Position numbers and translations under genes: made by a program
Origin: Bacillus sp. CH140a_4T
Lineage (GTDB): Bacteria > Bacillota > Bacilli > Bacillales > Bacillaceae_G
NCBI RefSeq assembly: GCF_008923725.1
Contig: NZ_WBPF01000013.1
Span: 682,001 to 746,000, forward strand
Direction of reading: 5' to 3'
Length of the DNA: 64,000 nt
The notes under the pieces: model-generated
Databases searched by the model: none
Seen by the model: only the letters and a program-made list of their open reading frames with translations
Told to the model about the DNA's origin: nothing
Shown: positions 30,185-39,701 of the stretch, piece after piece
Position numbering within the stretch: the first letter of the stretch is position 1
Layout of the letters: the number at the start of each line of letters is the position of its first letter

Positions 30185-30493
30185 TTAAGCGTTGATAGCT
30201 TCAACAACTAGCTTAGTGTAAGGTTGACGATGACCTTGTTTCTTACGATTGTTCTTTTTCGCTTTGTATTTGAAAACGATGATTTTCTTAGCGCGACCTT
30301 GTTTTTCAACTTTCGCAGTAACTGTTGCACCTTCTACAACTGGGCTACCAACTTTAACGTTTTCGCCACCAACGAAAAGAACTTTGTCAAAAGTAACAGT
30401 TTCACCAGCTTCAACATCTAATTTTTCAATGTAGATTGCTTGACCAGCTTCAACTTTAATTTGTTTTCCACCTGTTTCGATAATTGCGTACAT
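30185..30493 (-). CDS. rplU: Ribosomal protein L21
   Basis: A 102-residue large-subunit protein that begins [15 protein letters not shown] and ends with the basic 23S rRNA-binding stretch [17 protein letters not shown]. It is the first gene of the rplU-prp-rpmA cluster and is preceded by a structured leader (30510-30610). Confidence 0.97.
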
Positions 30494-30509
30494 ACTTGCA
30501 CCTCCTCTT

Positions 30510-30610
30510 AATTACTAAGACTCGCCAAAAACGAGGTAGACATAAATGCCTTTAGGGAACCTGTCTTGTGCGGTTGTAGCATATAGCCGTTTAGGTGCTA
30601 TAAACTATAA
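30510..30610 (-). promoter_or_regulatory. L21 leader, autoregulatory 5' UTR of rplU
   Basis: The minus-strand segment between rng and rplU contains paired elements TAGCACC...TGCTA and CTCG...CGAG and the CTAAACGG motif, resembling the Bacillus L21 leader RNA (Rfam L21_leader). L21 is expected to bind it and limit expression of the operon. Exact ends are approximate. Confidence 0.7.
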
Positions 30611-30662
30611 CATAAAGATGTTATCATGAATCATAGACGGTTGTCAATAAATGTTCTACTAA

Positions 30663-32051
30663 CTATTTTTTCCGTTCTACAATTTCTTTTTTACTTCCAA
30701 AACGGACAATTGCATACTTTTCGATCATATCATCTTTGAAATAAATTTCAAATGGAATATTTTTTTGTAATTCTTTTTGCAAAAATTGTTTTTGTAATTC
30801 TTTAGGTGCAGCGATTAATACTGCCTCATCCTCTATATCGCCATATGTAATTAGCTCTCTCTCTAACTCATACGCAATTGTCTCATATGACATCACATAC
30901 CCCGTCGCTTTGCAAGGTACACATTCTTCTAGTAATACGTCGCGTAAAGAATGTTTTTTACGTTTACGTGTCATCTCTAAAATCCCTAACTCTGTGAATC
31001 CGAGTACCCTTGTATATGTGCGATCATTTTGTATAGCAGCCATGAGACATTCTCTTACCTTTTCTTTATCTTCTCTTCTTTTCATATTAATAAAATCAAT
31101 TAATATCATACCGCCAATATCGCGCAGTCTTAATTGTCGTGCAATCTCTTCAGCTGCCGCCTCATTTGTACGAAGGACTGTGTCTTGTAAATTCTGTTTT
31201 CCAGTAAACTTGCCCGTATTCACGTCAATTACAGTCATCGTCTCCATTTGTTCCACAATTAAATACGCACCATTCGGGAGCCACACTATTTTTTGAAGTG
31301 CTTTCTCGATCTCACGCTCTATTCCAAAATGGTTAAACATTGAAGATTTTTCATTATAAAAAGATACTTTTTCTTTTCCGACTTTTTCTTCTAATTCTTT
31401 TACAATACTTCTTGTATCTACAACTACTTTTTCAATCGTTTCAATTGGATTCTCTTGAAATACACGATCTAAAAAGGTCGCCGGTCGATGAAGTAGTAAC
31501 GGTGCCTTTCCTTGGCCCTCTTTTCTTTTTAACTCTTCATATAGCTGCTGTAATCTTTGCATTTCAGCCTGTATTTCTTCAATTTCTCCTTTTTCAGAAG
31601 CAGAACGGAAAATGTACCCACCTGTCCCTTCTACTTCAATTTGGAGTAATTGCTGCCTTCTTTTATTGTTTTTTATTTTCCGAGAAACGGCACGCATTTC
31701 ATCATATGGCATATAAACGACATATTTCCCGGTAAATTCTATGTTCGCTGTCAATTTCGGCCCTTTCGTATCAATTGCCTCTTTCACAACTTGTACGAGT
31801 ACTGCCTGCCCTTCATGTATACGATAAGAAGACGGCACATCATCGTATGAAAGATACGCATGTTTTTCTAAACCGATGTTTACAAATGCTGCGTTCATTC
31901 CAGCAATCGTTCTTACGACACGTCCAATATAAATATGCCCAACAATCTCTTGTTCTTCATTTCGTTTCCATAAAAACTCAACAATTTTTTTCTTCTCTTC
32001 AATTGCAACGCGTTTTTCCGATCCTGCGTAGTTCATATATAACGTTTTCAA
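30663..32051 (-). CDS. rng: Ribonuclease G/E-family endoribonuclease
   Basis: This 462-residue enzyme has an S1-like RNA-binding domain near residues 37-120 (GHIYIGRVVRTIAGMNAAFVNIG), a DNase I-like catalytic domain with TVIDVNTGKFTG near 275-286 and LIDFINMKR near 318-326, and the zinc-link pair CVPC. It lacks the long C-terminal degradosome region of RNase E, so it is of the RNase G length. Rng is found in the B. cereus group but not in B. subtilis 168. It lies between spoIVFB and the rplU cluster. Confidence 0.92.
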   Translation of the reverse strand: MKTLYMNYAGSEKRVAIEEKKKIVEFLWKRNEEQEIVGHIYIGRVVRTIAGMNAAFVNIGLEKHAYLSYDDVPSSYRIHEGQAVLVQVVKEAIDTKGPKLTANIEFTGKYVVYMPYDEMRAVSRKIKNNKRRQQLLQIEVEGTGGYIFRSASEKGEIEEIQAEMQRLQQLYEELKRKEGQGKAPLLLHRPATFLDRVFQENPIETIEKVVVDTRSIVKELEEKVGKEKVSFYNEKSSMFNHFGIEREIEKALQKIVWLPNGAYLIVEQMETMTVIDVNTGKFTGKQNLQDTVLRTNEAAAEEIARQLRLRDIGGMILIDFINMKRREDKEKVRECLMAAIQNDRTYTRVLGFTELGILEMTRKRKKHSLRDVLLEECVPCKATGYVMSYETIAYELERELITYGDIEDEAVLIAAPKELQKQFLQKELQKNIPFEIYFKDDMIEKYAIVRFGSKKEIVERKK

Positions 32052-32098
32052 AATTCTTTCCTCACTTTATAATCTTCTTTGCTTTTACAATAATAAAA

Positions 32099-32124
32099 GG
32101 TTAGTGCTATCGTCAACACTAACC
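32099..32124 (-). terminator. Terminator after spoIVFB
   Basis: GGTTAGTG and CACTAACC arms enclose ten bases, followed on the minus strand by TTTTATTATT. The stem overlaps the last codons of spoIVFB. Confidence 0.78.
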
Positions 32125-32979
32125 GATTAATTCTTCAACAGATGAAGTTGTTCGTTTTTCAGTAAAATACGCATAAAGCAATTCATTTTCATCCAATGTA
32201 TAATGTTCTTTATATTTTCCATGGACGATAATAGAGTGCTTATACCCTCTACGAAATTTTGTGAATATCTTATATAAATGATCTTCTGATTGCACTTCAA
32301 TGGGTGCAATCTTTTCAATTCCTCTTTTGTTCCCATAATATCGTTCTAATAAAAAACGCATAAAGGCATAACGTCTTTGTTTCCATTCTTGATATAACGA
32401 CACCGCTAAAAATAGGAGTAGTACCCACATCATAATATTATTACTATTCCAAAGTAACTGCCACACTAGTATTACACTAAAAAAAACACATGATAATTTC
32501 ATCATCTTTTCATGTGCTTGTAAATAAGGAAAACGATATGATAATACGTTAAACAATACTTTCCCGCCATCAAGCGGCCAAATAGGAAGTAAATTAAATG
32601 CTAAAATAATTATATTATTCCATATAAAGAAATAATATAAATCCGCACCTAGCCAACCAGTTTCAAACAATATATAACCTACCGCCATCATCCAAATATG
32701 CTGAATAGGTCCTGCAATTACAACAACAAGTTCCTCTTTCAATGACTTATTCCCATGTTCCTCAAGCTCAGCCACACCACCAAATGGTAACAGTTGAATC
32801 TTTTTAATACGCCAATTGTAGTGTGCCGCCGCAAACGCATGCCCAAGTTCATGGATGAGAACGATACAAAATAACAGTAGTAACTCCTTAAAACGTGCCG
32901 TAAAAATACCAATGACTATAATAACCCAAAACAACGGATGCACTGAAATCTTCGTTAAAACTTCTCTATATTTAATCAA
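32119..32979 (-). CDS. spoIVFB: SpoIVFB site-2 metalloprotease (pro-sigma-K processing)
   Basis: This 286-residue membrane zinc protease cuts pro-sigma-K at a late stage of sporulation. The zinc motif HELGH lies near residue 43 and the third ligand in PLDGGK near 137, both in membrane segments. A C-terminal CBS-like domain follows the sixth helix. Its gene overlaps spoIVFA by eight bases; SpoIVFA and BofA hold it inactive until SpoIVB acts. Confidence 0.94.
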   Translation of the reverse strand: MIKYREVLTKISVHPLFWVIIVIGIFTARFKELLLLFCIVLIHELGHAFAAAHYNWRIKKIQLLPFGGVAELEEHGNKSLKEELVVVIAGPIQHIWMMAVGYILFETGWLGADLYYFFIWNNIIILAFNLLPIWPLDGGKVLFNVLSYRFPYLQAHEKMMKLSCVFFSVILVWQLLWNSNNIMMWVLLLFLAVSLYQEWKQRRYAFMRFLLERYYGNKRGIEKIAPIEVQSEDHLYKIFTKFRRGYKHSIIVHGKYKEHYTLDENELLYAYFTEKRTTSSVEELIG

Positions 32980-33718
32980 ATGAAATCACCTGAATCGGGT
33001 CAATAAATTTTTCATTCTTTTTTATCGCGAAATAAAACTTACCATTTTTATTATTTGCATCATTATTCACCGTTCCAATTTTTTGTTTCTTTGAAACGTA
33101 ATCATATAATTTCACTGACATGTCATTTAAATTCGCATACCATGATTCTGTTCCATCTGCATGCTGAATTTGAACTGTATTACCAAGTTCCTCTTTCTTG
33201 CCTGCAAAAACAACAAGCCCTTCATTCACTGACTCAACAGTTGCATTTGTAGCTGTTTGGACAAATACACCTTGGCCATTTTTTTGAAACCCTTGCATCA
33301 CCTTTCCAGAAGCAGGAATTGCATAATCTTTTTGCTGAATCGTTCCTTCTTTTTTCTCAGTAGGCGAATAAAATACGAGCGGTTTTCCAAACTGCTTTTC
33401 GTACCATTTCGCTACAGTAGCAAACTGAAATTCTTCTTTCATCACTTTTTCTGTAACTGCTTTCGCACCGCCAAACGAAGAGGGTGCATTCTTATATAAA
33501 ATAGCGACAGAAAGAACTAATATTGCTGATAACAAAACTTTGAAGAAAAATACTTCTTTTCGAAATAAAGGATGAATCTCCTTTTCTCCATCCTCAATAA
33601 ATACTGTTTCACTATCAAAATTCCCTCCAGCAAAATACTGCTCTTCCTCCATCCTTTCTTGCTCTGCCTTCCTTTTCGCAATCCGTTTTTTAATTTCTTC
33701 TACACGTCTATTCTTCAT
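32972..33718 (-). CDS. spoIVFA: SpoIVFA regulator of SpoIVFB
   Basis: A 248-residue protein with a charged N-terminus, a single membrane helix near residues 56-75 and a C-terminal M23/LytM-like domain near 150-248 (VMQGFQKNGQGVFV, NTVQIQHADGTESWYANL) that appears to lack peptidase metal ligands. SpoIVFA holds SpoIVFB in an inhibited complex in the outer forespore membrane. It lies between minD and spoIVFB, as in B. subtilis. Confidence 0.92.
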   Translation of the reverse strand: MKNRRVEEIKKRIAKRKAEQERMEEEQYFAGGNFDSETVFIEDGEKEIHPLFRKEVFFFKVLLSAILVLSVAILYKNAPSSFGGAKAVTEKVMKEEFQFATVAKWYEKQFGKPLVFYSPTEKKEGTIQQKDYAIPASGKVMQGFQKNGQGVFVQTATNATVESVNEGLVVFAGKKEELGNTVQIQHADGTESWYANLNDMSVKLYDYVSKKQKIGTVNNDANNKNGKFYFAIKKNEKFIDPIQVISFD

Positions 33719-33822
33719 ACTGTCTCCTTTCTTTCGTTAAGCTAATTTAAATAGAAACAGTTGTATACAGTTTGTACATATGTATGAGCTAAGAAAGGAA
33801 GATATTCGTGCGAAGAAAAAAG

Positions 33823-33852
33823 AAAGCACTTCGCATATGTGCGAAGTGCTTT
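33823..33852 (-). terminator. Terminator after minD
   Basis: AAAGCACTTCGCA and TGCGAAGTGCTTT form a perfect 13-bp stem with a four-base loop; A-rich sequence to the left gives a U-tract on the minus strand. Confidence 0.88.
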
Positions 33853-34649
33853 TAACGGATTCCAAAGAAGTTTTTCACCTTTGTAAATACCGATACCTTT
33901 TCTTGTCCAAATGCTTGCAATGGTACATTCTCACCCAACAAGCGTCTTGCAATATTACGATAAGCTAACGCTGCTTTTCCGCTCGGTTGCAACGCTACAG
34001 GTTCACCTGTATTTGTAGCACGAATAACTTCATCATCATCCTCGACAACACCAAGAAGCTCGATTGACAATGTACGTACGATTTCATCAACATCTAACAT
34101 ATCCTGCTCATGAAGCATATGACTACGCACACGATTAATAACAAGTTTTGGTGGTTCAATATCCTCTTTTTCTAAAAGCCCGATAATACGATCCGCATCG
34201 CGCATTGAGGATACTTCTGGCGTCGTAACAACGATTGCTTTATCCGCACCAGCTACCGCGTTTTTAAATCCCTGCTCAATCCCCGCAGGACAATCAATTA
34301 ATATGTAATCATAATCTTGACGTAATACTTGTATTAATTCATCCATTTGTTCAGGTGTTACCGCTGATTTATCACTCGTTTGTGCTGCAGGTAATAAATA
34401 AAGATCATCAAAACGCTTATCTTTAATAAGAGCCTGAGGTAAACGGCAACGCCCTTCAACGACATCAACAAGATCAAATACAATACGATTTTCCAGCCCC
34501 ATTACTACGTCTAAGTTTCGAAGACCGATATCTGTGTCAATTAAGCACACTTTCTTTCCAGATAACGCTAGGGCTGTACCAATGTTCGCAGACGTTGTAG
34601 TTTTACCTACTCCGCCTTTTCCAGATGTAATTACTATTGCCTCTCCCAC
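33852..34649 (-). CDS. minD: Septum site-determining ATPase MinD
   Basis: This 265-residue ParA-family ATPase recruits MinC to the membrane to block division near the poles. The deviant Walker A motif is GKGGVGKTT near residues 10-18. The C-terminal amphipathic membrane-targeting helix is VFTKVKNFFGIR. It follows minC by two bases at the end of the mreBCD-minCD cluster. Confidence 0.97.
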   Translation of the reverse strand: MGEAIVITSGKGGVGKTTTSANIGTALALSGKKVCLIDTDIGLRNLDVVMGLENRIVFDLVDVVEGRCRLPQALIKDKRFDDLYLLPAAQTSDKSAVTPEQMDELIQVLRQDYDYILIDCPAGIEQGFKNAVAGADKAIVVTTPEVSSMRDADRIIGLLEKEDIEPPKLVINRVRSHMLHEQDMLDVDEIVRTLSIELLGVVEDDDEVIRATNTGEPVALQPSGKAALAYRNIARRLLGENVPLQAFGQEKVSVFTKVKNFFGIR

Positions 34650-34651
34650 AG

Positions 34652-35338
34652 CTATACAATTCCCCTTTCTAACTTTGTTAAATTAGGTCTAAGATGAGTG
34701 AGAAGTTGCAGTCGATCGACAACAATGTGATTGTTCTCATTAATATACGCACATTCTGCCGCCTCCGCTCCGTCTTCTTTCTCTTCCGGAGCCCGCATTG
34801 CCACATCACTAATTCGAAGTTGCATCGGGTTCATATCAGATGCAGCGATTACAGCATCCGAATCCCCATAATACCCAGCGTGTGCAATTCCTCTTAATGA
34901 TCCTACGACAAAAATATTCCCTCCAGCGATAACCGTTCCGCCTGGATTAACATCTCCAATTAACAATAAATTTCCTTTTACATGTAAAACTTGTCCAGAG
35001 CGAACAATTTTGGAAATAGGGACAATTTCTGTTTCTTCTTTCCAAGCTATTGCTTCTGCTTTCGTTATAACATCACTTTCAATTGAATCCACAACAAGAT
35101 TCTTTTTATTACGAATTAACGTACGAATCTCTTCTTGTTGGACTTCTGTTAAATAACGATTTCCCACTTTCACATGCACTTCAATTAAAGAGCGCCCATC
35201 ACCTTCATAGTAATGAGTAGAAAGCTTTTCATCCAATTCCTTTAACAGTTCAGAGAATGAACAACAATCATCTAAATGAAGCGTTATTCCGTCTTTTGTC
35301 CCTTTTATTGTTACATTTTGTTGCTTTTTTTCTTCCAC
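34652..35338 (-). CDS. minC: Septum formation inhibitor MinC
   Basis: A 228-residue inhibitor of FtsZ assembly. The N-terminal domain (residues 1-100) is followed by the beta-helical MinC_C domain with [18 protein letters not shown] and the [11 protein letters not shown] stretch that contacts MinD. It lies 35 bases downstream of mreD and directly before minD. Confidence 0.96.
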   Translation of the reverse strand: MEEKKQQNVTIKGTKDGITLHLDDCCSFSELLKELDEKLSTHYYEGDGRSLIEVHVKVGNRYLTEVQQEEIRTLIRNKKNLVVDSIESDVITKAEAIAWKEETEIVPISKIVRSGQVLHVKGNLLLIGDVNPGGTVIAGGNIFVVGSLRGIAHAGYYGDSDAVIAASDMNPMQLRISDVAMRAPEEKEDGAEAAECAYINENNHIVVDRLQLLTHLRPNLTKLERGIV

Positions 35339-35373
35339 TAAAGTTCACCCCACCGATTCAATTCGACATAAAA

Positions 35374-35919
35374 TTAGAAAATCCTTTTTTCTTTTTCTTC
35401 CATCGCTTTTGAAAGACGCACTAAATATCGTCTCAGTGGGAAACAAACTATCAATAAGAAAATTGCATTTAGCAATACAGTAGACAGGAGACGATCTGTG
35501 AAAAAGACATACGCTGACATATGAGTACGTCCTAACAAAGTTAAAAATCCATACACATAATACTCTAGTGCTACTATGCTAGCTAGTACGATAGAAGCAA
35601 CAATAAATAAATTCAATTGTAGTACTTTCATCACACTATAAACTAAATAAGCTAAAATCGGATACGCAAAAATATATATACCGACAAGTTCTGTGTATAC
35701 GGTATCAAATAAGAAACCAAATAATAGTCCGTAATAAATCCCTTGGACCGGACTATAGTACACAGTAATAAAACATAACGCAATTATAAAGAAATGAGGT
35801 GCTGCTATACTGTTTTTCCAAAAAACCTCTGTTGGAACAATAGTAGCAAACATATTTTCAAATAGAAAAACAAAAAGGAGCAAAAGAGGAAGAGCTGCTC
35901 TTTTTAGAATCTTCATCAT
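35374..35919 (-). CDS. mreD: Rod shape-determining membrane protein MreD
   Basis: A 181-residue polytopic protein with about five membrane helices and the family pattern GIYYGLLFGFLFDTVY near residues 57-72. MreD works with MreC and MreB in the elongasome that builds the side wall. It is the third gene of mreBCD, 14 bases after mreC. Confidence 0.93.
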   Translation of the reverse strand: MMKILKRAALPLLLLFVFLFENMFATIVPTEVFWKNSIAAPHFFIIALCFITVYYSPVQGIYYGLLFGFLFDTVYTELVGIYIFAYPILAYLVYSVMKVLQLNLFIVASIVLASIVALEYYVYGFLTLLGRTHMSAYVFFTDRLLSTVLLNAIFLLIVCFPLRRYLVRLSKAMEEKEKRIF

Positions 35920-35933
35920 CTCTTCTCCCCCTC

Positions 35934-36791
35934 CTATTCTAATGGCGCTGAAGGCGTTGCACGTTTAGCAACCATAATATGCTCTACGTCATTCAAATCA
36001 GCGGCCGGTTTTACATAAGCTGTTTTTGTTAAGCCGTATGGATCCGGCTGAACATCAACGATCGTTCCAATTACAAGACCTTTCGGGAAAATATCACCAA
36101 GTCCAGATGTTACAACTAGTTGATCTTTATCTACCTTAGCTTCAGAGCCGATCTTTGTGAAAAGAAGTAAGTGCTTTTCTTTGTCATAACCTTCAATTAA
36201 TCCAAAGATTTTCTCATTACCTTGTACGATAGCAGAAACACGATTTGTTCGGCTCATAGAGCTTAGCAATTCTACTGATGATGTAAACTGAGATACACTT
36301 TTCACTCGTCCAACTAAACCTTGTGAAGTTACTACAGCCATATCTTTTTTAATTCCTTGCTGTGCCCCTTTATCAATTCCAACTAAATCGTACCATTTAT
36401 CCGGGTTACGAGAAACGACAGTAGCTGGAATTTCAGTATAATCACTAGGCAACTCTTTTTTACCAGTTAACTCTTGTAACTTCTTTTTATCATCTTCTAA
36501 TTGTTTTACTTGACTTGATAACTTTCCGTAATTATCTAATTTTGCTTTTAATTCTTTATTCTCTTCATACGTGCGCTTTACATCCTCTACATTTTCGAAG
36601 AATCCAGCTACGTATTTCGCTGGCTTTTGGAATACACGTTCTACAACACCGACAGTGTCTTTAACAAACTGCTCTGGCCATGTTAAACTGTTCCGTTCTT
36701 TCAATGAGATTCCAATCAATGCCACGAGAAGAATAATACTAACTAACAAAACAATTAATCTTTTGTTTAAGAAAAACTGTGGCACGTTCAC
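35934..36791 (-). CDS. mreC: Rod shape-determining protein MreC
   Basis: A 285-residue protein with one N-terminal membrane helix (residues about 10-28), a coiled coil near 70-115 and a beta-rich extracellular domain with VVTSQGLVGRVKSVS and VTSGLGDIFPKGLVIG. MreC links cytoplasmic MreB to cell-wall enzymes. It follows mreB by 35 bases. Confidence 0.95.
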   Translation of the reverse strand: MNVPQFFLNKRLIVLLVSIILLVALIGISLKERNSLTWPEQFVKDTVGVVERVFQKPAKYVAGFFENVEDVKRTYEENKELKAKLDNYGKLSSQVKQLEDDKKKLQELTGKKELPSDYTEIPATVVSRNPDKWYDLVGIDKGAQQGIKKDMAVVTSQGLVGRVKSVSQFTSSVELLSSMSRTNRVSAIVQGNEKIFGLIEGYDKEKHLLLFTKIGSEAKVDKDQLVVTSGLGDIFPKGLVIGTIVDVQPDPYGLTKTAYVKPAADLNDVEHIMVAKRATPSAPLE

Positions 36792-36826
36792 ACCCTCTTA
36801 ATTTCATTGATTTTTATTTTGCAATA

Positions 36827-37870
<1,044 letters not shown>

Positions 37871-38003
37871 TCACGGACTCATTTTTTCTTACTTTATATT
37901 ATAAAAACAGTACGTTTTTTATATCTTTATCCTTCTTGTAGATAAATTTCTACAAAAAACTCATAAATCACATTATAAAACAAAATAAGTAAAAAGCATA
38001 GTC

Positions 38004-38066
38004 TTAAATATGACCTTTTTCCTTTAAACTCACGAATTTATGGTCACCTATTATAATATGGTCAAG
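38004..38066 (-). pseudogene. radC: 3' end of radC, cut off by the mobile element
   Basis: Read on the minus strand, 38066 to 38004 encodes LDHIIIGDHKFV then SLKEKGHI and a stop. This is the conserved C-terminal end of RadC and continues exactly where the 62442-63068 fragment stops matching (after GIEV). It has no start codon of its own. Together the two parts would give about 225 codons, the normal RadC length. Confidence 0.93.
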
Positions 38067-38072
38067 CACATA
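38067..38072. other. Left junction core hexamer
   Basis: CACATA (TATGTG in radC sense) lies between the radC 3' fragment and the element. It shares A and GT with the right hexamer GAAGTT, and is inferred to be the core brought in from the previous site. The exact crossover is an inference from where radC homology ends. Confidence 0.6.
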
Positions 38073-38115
38073 TCCCAACAAAAAAGAGCGAGTTATAGAA
38101 CCCTATCATTTCTTT

Positions 38116-38156
38116 AAAGAATCCCTTCTAGAGGCAATCTGTATAGTGGATTCTTT
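38116..38156. repeat. Inverted repeat near the left end of the element
   Basis: AAAGAATCC at 38116-38124 and GGATTCTTT at 38148-38156 are perfect inverted copies 23 bases apart. They could be recombinase-binding arms, or a hairpin acting on transcripts entering or leaving the element. Confidence 0.5.
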
Positions 38157-38279
38157 TTACGCCCCTTTTGTAAGAATTGTGCTAAAATTAATGCAACGTA
38201 CTCTTAAAATTAAATCATCCTTAGAATAGGGGCAAATTCTTTTAAAACATTTAACTATATAATAGGATGTGGTGAACAT

Positions 38280-39701
38280 ATGGATTTATGGTCTAATGGA
38301 GACACAATAAAATTCGTTAAAAGGGAAGTGCCCATATACCGAAAGAAAGGCAATGAATACATTTCAGATAGTCGATATATAATTGGCCTTTTGATAGAAG
38401 AAGAGATTGTAGTCCCTCACCCAGTCACAGACTTCCTTGATAAAAAGTACTATAATGAATCAGGTTCAATAAACAGCGAAAAAGCCGTTGCAGATACCTT
38501 GGTACAATTTCTTAACTATATACTCCATCAAAAGAGGAGCGGTCATTCAATATTTAAAGAAATTAGAGGTATTGCTGATTTACAATTATGCCATATGGAA
38601 TCTTTTCTCGAGTATTGTGGAGAAAAAGGAAATCTAAGAGATACTGTTAAACGAAAAGAACATTACCTTCTACATTTTTATTACTTTTTTGGAATCCAAA
38701 AAAAAGTTTTAAAGAATACACCTCCAATAAATAAACCAAACCATTCCAACAGTTTAAGTCATAACAAATCATACAGAAAAACAAGTACCTTCAATGTAAA
38801 TCTCTATTATAAGAAACCCAAACAACAAGACTATGACCTTGAAGTAATTAAGAAAAAAGATTTCCTAACCCAAAAGTGGACAACACCACAAGAAAAACAA
38901 GCCATACGTTTAAAAATAATAAGAGAATTTTTAATGATAGCGAAAATAGAGTTTCCTCATATAGCATTTGCAGTTTGCTTACAGATATTCGGTGGTTTAC
39001 GTGCAGCCGAATGTATGAACCTTGATATAAATTCTGTATTATCTCAAAATAACTCACAATATGGGGAGAAAGGATTAATTTTAAATATTAGAGATAGACA
39101 ACCAAATCTATTTCCTTTATATTCTCCTCAAAGTAACAACCAAGTGAAACGTCCACGGGATCAAGCTGTTTTACTAGATCCACTTGTTCCTTACTTATAC
39201 AAAAAACATTTAGATTGGTTGAATAAAAAGCATCATTCAATGAAAAGGAAAAGTAATTTTAAAAGTAATTTAGCTTTATTTGTTAATAGCCGTGGGGAAG
39301 CAATGCAGACTCATACTTACCGAAATATATTCAATAATTTGAAACGTTTTTACTTAGGAATGTTAAAAAATACAAATGGGAGATATGAAGATTTTAAAGA
39401 GTTTCGTGAAACAAAATGGAGTACACACATCGGACGTGGTGCCTTTACTAACCTTTGCTTAGATGCTGGTTATAGTGCTGTACAAACTGCTATCTTAAGA
39501 GGAGATAGATCACCTCAAGCAATGTTAGACTACACCGATATTTTAACTGCAACAAGTAGCATTATACATGCAATTGATACTATATCTCCTAAATCTATTT
39601 ATTCATCCTATGAATTTGAAGAAATCGAATTAAATAAAACATGGAAGGATGTCATGCACTTTGCTAATACAGATAACAGATACACAGGACTTACAGATTA
39701 A
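38280..39701 (+). CDS. tnpA: Tyrosine recombinase, TnpA-like (first of three)
   Basis: A 473-residue tyrosine recombinase with an N-terminal core-binding domain and a C-terminal catalytic domain. Box I is FGGLRAAECMNLD with Arg241; box II begins THIGR with His383 and Arg386; the nucleophile is Tyr418 in MLDYTD. The position of the usual second histidine is Asp409 (RGDRS), nine residues before the tyrosine as expected. It is longer than the 361-residue TnpA of Tn554. The next gene overlaps its end by 53 bases. It sits 207 bases from the left end, the usual place for tnpA. Confidence 0.88.
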   Translation: MDLWSNGDTIKFVKREVPIYRKKGNEYISDSRYIIGLLIEEEIVVPHPVTDFLDKKYYNESGSINSEKAVADTLVQFLNYILHQKRSGHSIFKEIRGIADLQLCHMESFLEYCGEKGNLRDTVKRKEHYLLHFYYFFGIQKKVLKNTPPINKPNHSNSLSHNKSYRKTSTFNVNLYYKKPKQQDYDLEVIKKKDFLTQKWTTPQEKQAIRLKIIREFLMIAKIEFPHIAFAVCLQIFGGLRAAECMNLDINSVLSQNNSQYGEKGLILNIRDRQPNLFPLYSPQSNNQVKRPRDQAVLLDPLVPYLYKKHLDWLNKKHHSMKRKSNFKSNLALFVNSRGEAMQTHTYRNIFNNLKRFYLGMLKNTNGRYEDFKEFRETKWSTHIGRGAFTNLCLDAGYSAVQTAILRGDRSPQAMLDYTDILTATSSIIHAIDTISPKSIYSSYEFEEIELNKTWKDVMHFANTDNRYTGLTD